From Xiphydria camelus (lineage: Eukaryota > Arthropoda > Insecta > Hymenoptera > Xiphydriidae), in the NCBI GenBank assembly GCA_963678675.1, contig OY783201.1:16175769-16239768 (forward strand): 64,000 nt of DNA. The letters are read 5' to 3'. Position 1 is the first letter of the stretch. Each line of letters starts with the position of its first letter. The position numbers were made by a program, and so were the translations under genes. A model generated the notes under the pieces. It saw only the letters and a program-made list of their open reading frames with translations. It was not told where the DNA came from and ran no database searches. This document shows, one piece after another, positions 56,898 through 64,000 of the stretch.

Positions 56898-58030
56898 TTT
56901 TCTGTAACATTCCTGCGATATTTTGCAATATTCGTGAATACTACCGTATATATATGTTAGAAATATATATTTCTTGATAAATTCGCAAATGTTGCAAAAT
57001 ATGATAGAAACATTTCGGAATCATTACATCGAAAGATTTCCTCGATAAGGTACAGCTCGATAAGATTGTACTTGTCAGAGCTGAATTATATGGGGTTTTT
57101 ATAATTATTTTAGGAAGTCCCAGAAGAATACAGATGCAGCATAATATAGATCTGTGCTAGAAAGAATAAGGAATAACCTTCGACGAGCATTCGGGCTGTG
57201 GCAACAGAGGTTAGAATCAGCAGATCATGGTAGGGAGGATATTGAAGGATGAACGCACGCACGTTGAAGGATGCACTCGAGGCAGCAGATCTAACCCACC
57301 GAATAAACTAATGCAGCTGGTTCTTGGAACAACAAGTGGACGATCCCTCCTCGTTCAAAAGAAACCCCCTCGGGTTCGCACATGATTTGGAGTCCTTCTG
57401 GGTGGAATTCACAATAGCAGTATGTTTATTTCTGTAACAAATTATAAATAACACAATTATATTCAGTATTTCACTATTTAAAATATACCCAACTTACTCT
57501 ACCATAGAAATTAAGAAACTATATTAATCTGAGTTAACTAATTCTATAGATAATAATCACAGAATTATTAAAAGTGATATATTTCATCTTTCGTATTATA
57601 CTATCACAAGGTCAAATTTATATACCGACCTGTTAAAACTGAAGTGTACATGTACCTCACTTCTATTTCATCTCTTCTTCAACTCTGGTGTAACGAACGT
57701 CAACGAGGAATCACTGATATCGATTAGGGTTCGAGGGTTATTCCTCATTCTTTCTAGGATAGCATCGATATTTTGCTGCACCTGTATTCTTCTGGGACTT
57801 CCTAAAGTAATTATAAAAACCCTACATAATTCAGCCCTGACAAGTACAATCTTATCGAGCTGTACCTTATCGAGGAGATCTTTCGACGTAATGAGACTGA
57901 AACGTTTCTATGATGTTTCGCAACATTCTCGAATTTATCGAGAAATATATATTTCTAACATATATATAATACGGTAGTGTTTACGAATATTGTAAAATAT
58001 TGCAGAAATGTTACAGAAAAGTTATGATAT
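56898..58030. mobile_element. Large foldback, arms ~280 bp
   Basis: Arms 56898-57180 and 57745-58025 (aacttttctgtaac, gataaggtacagctcgataag, ggaagtcccagaag). Between them is 57575-57690, a copy of the ggtacatgtac...gaggcgaag segment found throughout 50-59 kb. Confidence 0.7.
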
Positions 58031-58289
58031 TTTGTAATTTCTATCGTTACACTAGAGGCGAAGAAGAGATGAAATAGAAGTGAGGTACATGTACACTTCA
58101 CGTTTGACAGGTCGGTATATAAATTGGAATTTGTGATAGTATAATACGAAAGATGAAAAATATCATTTTTAATAATTCTGTTATTAGAATTGGTTAACTC
58201 AGATTAATATAGTTTCTTAATTTCTACGTTGAGTAAGTTCGGTATATTTTAAATAGTGAAACACTGCAAATGATTATGTTATTTACAAT
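58031..58289. repeat. Inverted counterpart of 57420-57700
   Basis: Contains gaagtgaggtacatgtacacttcacg, and tatagtttcttaatttctac which mirrors the 57500 region. Part of the same nested cluster. Confidence 0.6.
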
Positions 58290-59100
58290 TTGTTACAGAT
58301 CGTATGTGAACCCGAGGGGATTTCTTTCGAACAAGGGATCATCCCCTTGTTGCTTCAAGAACCAGTTGCATTAGTTCATTCGGCGAGCTGGATCTGCTGT
58401 CTCGAGTGCATGGACGTGTGCCACTTTAAATGGATATTTTGTAATTTCCATTGTTACATCAGAGGCGAAGAAGAAATGAAATAGAAGTGAGGTACATGTA
58501 CACTTCACGTTTGATAGGTTGGTATATAAATTGGAATTTCTGATAGTATAATACGAAAGAGGAAATATATCGATAAAGAAAAAATAATAATAAAGTAGTT
58601 ACTACATTATTGTAATCCAATTCTATTGTATCCTTTATTTTTCTGCCACAACTTTGATTGTTGATAGTAGATGGATCAACCAATAAATTTGATTTTTTTT
58701 CACTATCAACGATCAAAGTCGTGGCTGAAAAGTAAGGGATACAATGGAATTAGATTACAATAATGTAGTAACTACTTCATTATTATTTTTCCTTTATCGA
58801 TATATTTCCTCTTTCGTATTATACTATCAGAGAAGTTCCAATTTATATACCAACCTATCAAACGTGAAAGTACATGTACCTCACTTCTATTTCATCTCTT
58901 CTTCGCCTCTGATGTAACGATGGAAATTACAAAATATCCACTTAAAGTGGCACACGTCCATGCACTCGAGATAGCAGATCCAGCTCGCCAAATGAACTAA
59001 TGCAACTGGTTCTTGGAACATCAAGTGGATGATCCTTCGTTCGAAAGAAACCCCCTCGGGTTCGCATACGATCTGCAACAAATTGTAAATAACAATCATA
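58290..59100. mobile_element. Large foldback, ~200-bp arms
   Basis: Arms 58290-58500 and 58887-59099 are inverted and encode the same 'CEPEG.SFE...ALVH.ASWIC' peptide in opposite directions; the peptide is a repeat by-product or an ancient coding remnant. Encloses a 58590-58780 agtagttactac foldback. Confidence 0.7.
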
Positions 59101-59480
59101 TGGGGTTTTTATAATTATTTTAGAAAGTCCCAGAAGAAAGCAGGTGCAGTAAAATATCGATGCTGTGCTAGAAAGAATAAGGAATAACCCTCGTACCCTA
59201 ATCGGTATCAGTGATTCCTCATTGACTGTCGTTACAACGGAGACGAAGAACAGATTAAATAGAAGTGAGGTACATGTACACTTCAGGTTTGACAGGTCGG
59301 TGTGTAAATTGGAACTTGTAATAGTACGAAAGAGGAAATATATCGATAGAGAAAAAATAATGATAAAGTAATTACTTCATTGTGGTGATCCAATTCCATT
59401 GCATCTCCTATTTTTCTCCCACGGCTTTGATTGTGACAGAGAAGAAAAGCCATCGATTCGTCTCGTGCTCGCATGACGCT
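59101..59480. repeat. Third copy of the same repeat arms
   Basis: atatggggtttttataattattttag...agaataaggaataacc repeats 57090-57180, then the ggtacatgtacacttca segment. End of the foldback cluster. Confidence 0.6.
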
Positions 59481-59499
59481 GAAACAAAAAATAGAATTA

Positions 59500-60330
59500 T
59501 CACAAAGATAATTGTCCTTCCATCGAAAGTGAGGTTAAAGCGGCCAGATGGCAATTAAACTTATCTGATGGTAATTCTTCTGAGATACTGCCGTCTCCTT
59601 TCCTGCTCTTTATGCACAGGCAACCAGAGAAACACAGCACTGCATCCGTTCACTATCTCGATTATCGAAAAAAAACAAACGATTATTAAACTATACGGGG
59701 CGTCTGTCACATTCACCACTATTGAGATTCATAACTCCGATTACACTGAATTTTTACATTTTATTAACAAGCGCGTCCGAGGATCGAAAGAAACGCGAGG
59801 TTAATCGTTTCGCGAATGGAAATATTTTATTAACTTTGAAAATACCCAAACATTTAAGGAATATATTCTCTCACGCACTCTCCCATACATTTGATGGCGT
59901 ATGCGTGTGGCTCCGTATCTGTGTACATATTTCCAATCATGGCCGACTATCGCCGAAGGTAGGCGGAATTTTTGTGAGATTTTGACATATATATATCGCC
60001 CGAGAAATCGGATTCTCGACTTTTAGGCGCAAGGGGCGTGGCTTCGCGTTGCTAAGGAAAAATCTCTGTTAATATGTAACTTATAACATTTATTCTGGTC
60101 TCTATCAATAGAGAATAGTCAATTTATATGGCGTAACTAAGCATAGTTTTGGTTATAACCGTATATTTATTGAGAAAATTCGATGTAAAAATTGAGGGGT
60201 GCGGGGGGCAGACATTTGTGGTGCAAAGAGACACGGGTGCTCGCGACATCAGCGCTGTCGTTTCTGATTGTGAGTGCGAAACTACTTGAACGAACATTGC
60301 GCGAGACACTGCCGTGTCTCTTGATCTTAT
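59500..60330 (+). repeat. Dispersed repeat, second copy of 28880-29620
   Basis: Same order of shared blocks; includes a ~90-bp piece (acaagcgcgtccgaggatcg) also inside the 9401-10002 foldback. No coding. Confidence 0.8.
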
Positions 60331-60832
60331 TTTTACATCAAAGTTGCAGTTAAATATACCTATTTTATTTCCATCAATTTAATTGATAAAGTTAAACAAA
60401 AATCATATTTTTTATAATTTCCATGTGATGCACGCTTTCAAAAATTCTGAATTTCCTAGATTTTATAGGAAATTGTGACAAAACGTAAGAAAAAAATTTC
60501 AAGTTGGTAATTTGCCTAGATAATATTTTAAAATATTTTTTAAAACGACAATTTTTTTTCTCCATTAAAATAAGTACGGGAGTCAGTTTCTTTACGTGGT
60601 TTTAAATATTGGGACGTGACTGAATTTTCATAATTTTTGCAAAATTTTTAATTAATTTTTTCTATCTATTACATGTACAGATTGAAAAAATTGATTTTTA
60701 AACATAACTGCTGCATTTCGTTGGATACAAATCTGAAATTTTGTGAATAATTTTTTTTTTAGTTATCAATTTAAGAAAAATTCCATTTGTCGAAAATAAG
60801 CAAGGGCACTTTTACCCTGCTTATACGGCTCG
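60328..60832 (-). repeat. AT-rich dispersed repeat, inverted copy of 45345-45720
   Basis: Ends aagcaagggcacttttaccctg; longer than the other copy by ~130 bp, around 60425-60560. Confidence 0.85.
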
Positions 60833-61423
60833 GCTCTTTTATCCCTACTTTGATGGCCACAGCACCTCCAGTGGATAAAAGCTATGGCATTCAAAATAGG
60901 GCCTCGTCGCGAATTCAAATTTTGCTTCTATTTTGATGGCCAAAGCCAAAACTATATCTCATTGGTGCGGAATTCAAGTTTGAAGGGGTGAAATCATCCC
61001 TTGAAAAAATGCAGATTTTTCTTCTTCACGGAATAACTCCCGAACGGTGAAAGATAAGGGAAAAAAGTTGAAATTATTTGTATTAGCAAAAATCAGTTCA
61101 GTAGATTTATTAAATAATCTGATATGTAAGGCGAACTGATGATGTCATGACGAAACTATTCTTAAGAAATCAGCGCGTAGGGTCCGCTCTCAAATATCGT
61201 ATAAAAGTTTATATGAAACGATATACACCTAGAGAGAAAGAGAGAGAGAGAGAAAGAACTAAGAACCAAGTGCATTAGAAATCTTTCTTTGTGCGTCAGT
61301 CTCTCGGAGCTCTCCTAAGAGTAAAGACGTTAGTCGCGTTTGATTAATAAAATTATCACTTCCACTCAACTACAGTGTTTTATTTAATTCATTCCATATC
61401 ACCTGGCTTCCGTAATAATCAAC

Positions 61424-61440
61424 GGGTTATGGGCCCAGGC
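61424..61440 (+). other. Copia primer binding site
   Basis: GGGTTATGGGCCCAGGC, close to the internal initiator tRNA-Met site used by Drosophila copia. Confidence 0.8.
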
Positions 61441-61552
61441 ATAGATTGGAGTGATTAATTAAAATATATAAAAACTCGTTATTGACACTGTAAGTGCAAA
61501 TGTGAATAAGGTGTTTCTTTAAAAAATAATAATAATAATAATCAGTTACACA

Positions 61553-62390
61553 ATGAGTGACGACAGAAAAAGAAAAAGAAAAAACATTAATCCTTTTAAT
61601 GGTGAAAAGTATGCCATCTGGAAATTCCGAATCCAATCAGTGATTGAGGGGAAGAAGATGCACTGAACGTTCTGGACAAAACACCTCCTGAAAAATTGAC
61701 GGATAAATGGAGGAAGGCAGAAAGAGTGGCAAAAGCTATAATCATCGAACACCTGAGTGACAATGCTTACTTTTGCAACAGAAACTGACACCGCGACGGA
61801 TATAATAAAGAAACTAAACGAAATATATAAGCGACAAAGCTTGGCAGCACAACTGGCAGCAGAAAAGAAATTATTAAGTTTTAAATTAAAAGAAGATAGA
61901 CCACTAACGAGCCATTTTATACTTTTTGATGAAATGATAATTGAATTGCAATCTGCTGGAGGAACTTTGAATGAAATGAATAAAATAGCCAGGTTACTGT
62001 TAACACTACCCAACGCATATGATTTGGTTATAACAGCGATTCAAACTCTCACAGACGACAAGTTAAGTTTGGCATTCGTAAAAACCAGGCTATTGGATTA
62101 CGACATATAATTAAAAAATGAAAACAGTGACACAAGTGCAAAAGTTTTGCACGCCGAAACTCAATTTCGAGAAAAAGTGCAGAGGAAGAATAATGGAACC
62201 GAACGTAAATAAAAAAAAAATTCGACAGAATTTTAAACAAAGAAAATTCAATAAATTTTCACAAAGTTTCAATCCACACAACAATCAATATGTTAAAATT
62301 AATAACGCAAGGAAATGTGAGCACTGCGGAAGAAAAAATCACGAAAAGAAAAATTGCTTTTATTACAAAAGAATGACTCAAAGCACTGAC
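61553..62390 (+). pseudogene. Copia Gag
   Basis: Starts MSDDRKRKRKNINPFNGEKY (typical Gag start with the YAIWKFRIQ motif). Frame changes near 61655 and 61760; the 61757-62110 frame holds the capsid-like region with LTSHFILFDEMIIEL. A short stop at 62108 precedes a frame with the zinc knuckle CEHCGRKNHEKKNC at 62310-62355. In intact Copia elements Gag and Pol are one frame. Confidence 0.85.
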
Positions 62391-64000
62391 GACCGCCAAA
62401 GAACAATACAAACTGTTCAAATTCAAGATGATAATGGGAGCTTCGCATTTATGAGTGGAGTCGGATCTCTCTCAACCAATCATTCAGACACTGCAGATAA
62501 ATCAACCTTTCTACTGGATTCAGGTGCTACTGACCATTTAACTAATGATCTGAACATATTTGCAGCTGTAACCGATATGGAGGAACCGATTAAAATAACA
62601 ATTGCAAAGAAGAGCGAAACTATAACTGCAATAAAAAGGGGAAGAATAGAGGTGACAACAGACCAAGGAGTTCAAGGAACCTTAGACAACATCCTGTACG
62701 CACCTGATCTACCCCACAATCTGCTATCTGTAAGCAGAATTCAACAAGCTGGAATGCGAGTAACATTTAAAGAGTATGGTAAGGTAACGATTGAGAAAGG
62801 CGACAAGATTATTGCAATTGGTGAGTCATTAAACAATTTATGTTGTATTAATTTTACCATTCGTAAGAAAATGTGTAATCAAACCGATGCTTTTGAAAAA
62901 AAAAAATGTATAAACTTTGGCATGAGCAACTTGGGCATATAGAAAAATCGAAATTTTTAGAAATTAAAAGAAATGATTTAGTTCTTGATAATAAACAATT
63001 ACAAGCGATAAATCCCACGGATGAAATTTGTGAAGGTTGTGTATACGGAAAACAGGCGCGTCTCCCATTCGCAAAATCTAGAGATAGGTCTCACGTGAAA
63101 AGGCCATTATTTATAATTCATTCTGACTTATGTGGTCCAATGTCTCCTGCAACAATTGACGGAAAAAGCTATTTTGCTTCTTTTATCGATGAATATACTC
63201 ACTATATAGTCGTTTATTTAATTGCGCGCAAATCAGATACATTTATTGTATTTCAAGATTTTGTTAAGAAAAGTGAGACACACTTCAATTCGAAAATTGC
63301 TTATCTTAATTGTGACACACACACACACATAATGGGGGTGAATATCTGTCTAACGAATTCAAAGAATTTTGTGTACAAAATGGGATTCAATATCATTTAA
63401 CAGTACCGCACACTCCTCAACAAAATCCGATATCAGAACGGATGAACAGGACAATAGTCGAAAAAGCGCGTGCAATAATACACGGGGCTAATTTAGAAAA
63501 GGAGTTATGGGGGGAAGCAGTTTTAACCGCTACGTATTTAATTAATATAACCCCCACAAAAGCCATTAATGGAAACAAAACTCCATATGAACTTTGGCAC
63601 GATAGAAAACCAAAATTAAATCACCTAAAAATATTTGGTAGTACAGTTTACATTCTTGATAAAACAAGAAAAGGGAAGTTTGACAAAAAGTCATTCAAAG
63701 GGATATTAGTTGGTTACCACCAAAATGGCTATAAAGTGCTGAACGTCGAAACAAATAAATTCATAATTGCTAGAGACGTTATATTTGATGAAGTTAATTT
63801 TAAAATCTCACGTTCAGTACACATTAATGAAATTGAATTTGAGAATTCAAGTATAAAAAGGCAGAAAATTGATAGTAAAACGGAAATCAGTAGAAGCGAA
63901 GAGAGTAATATAAATAAATCTGTGACCGAAACAGATCAAGTAAAGAAAATGCCGAAAAGCGACATAAACTCTCAAGCTAAAACAAACGAACCTATACCAC
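62391..64000 (+). pseudogene. Copia protease and integrase
   Basis: Protease FLLDSGATDHLTND at 62510-62550. After a frame change at ~62905, the pre-integrase KLWHEQLGHI and C-x2-C GCVYGKQARLPF follow. Integrase core: first Asp in HSDLCGPM (63120), then after a dinucleotide slip in the (CA)n at ~63320 the second Asp region GGEYLSNEFKEF and the Glu in QQNPISERMNRTIVEKA. The open frame continues to the window end (LKIFGSTVYILD, KGILVGYH). RT lies outside. Confidence 0.88.

Larger units (their letters stand above)
61130..64000 (+). mobile_element. Copia (Ty1-type) LTR retrotransposon, 5' part
   Basis: PBS at 61424 and gag-pro-int order (Copia has integrase before RT). The sequence upstream of the PBS (about 61130-61420) must hold the 5' LTR, but without the 3' LTR its start cannot be fixed. 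RT/RNase H lie beyond the window edge. Two frameshifts in gag and one in int suggest a decayed copy. Confidence 0.88.

Overview
This window looks like insect nuclear DNA: AT-rich, with GT-AG introns and no bacterial operon structure. It carries BEL/Pao, Copia and Penelope-like retroelements together with piggyBac, PIF/Harbinger, pogo, mariner and TTAA-target DNA transposons. Nothing fixes the order. Short interspersed AACCTAACC motifs and the TE mix are compatible with Hymenoptera, but that is inference. Almost the whole window is a nest of transposable elements and inverted-repeat MITEs. No complete host gene is visible.

Layout. 1-5.5 kb: a tandemly duplicated promoter/5'-exon module, each copy broken by a different TA-target element, then a tandem and palindromic repeat. 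5.5-12.3 kb: two GC-rich blocks, a mariner fragment and foldback elements. 12.4-18.8 kb: a BEL/Pao element complete at its ends (163-bp LTRs, CCATC target duplication) and split by two TTAA-flanked insertions. 20.1-21.8 kb: a piggyBac-type MITE, then a Penelope-like remnant whose flank holds a recognisable hammerhead ribozyme. 22-25.8 kb: a decayed BEN-domain gene diverging from a small spliced coiled-coil gene. 26.3-34.9 kb: pogo-like remnants, one holding a 3.8-kb PIF/Harbinger element whose transposase and MADF-BESS genes interlock through each other's introns on opposite strands. 35-43.3 kb: Harbinger-type MITE and several copies of a CCCCGATAGC-ended family that carries a tRNA-like Pol III module. 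44-49.6 kb: a SWIM-finger transposase remnant and a USP-like gene broken by a 1.6-kb TIR element. 49.6-60.8 kb: nested foldback repeats, with a few host-like exons (an ASH/MSP-like exon at 39.8 kb, unknown exons at 55.6-56.4 kb). 61.1-64 kb: the 5' part of a Copia element running off the window.

How it fits together: most genes are TE genes carrying frameshifts or in-frame stops. The MITEs are non-autonomous and in several cases give a datable insertion order, because an uninterrupted homologous site is present in the same window. TA is the commonest target, then TTAA, then TWA. All calls come from reading the sequence by eye; no database search was run.
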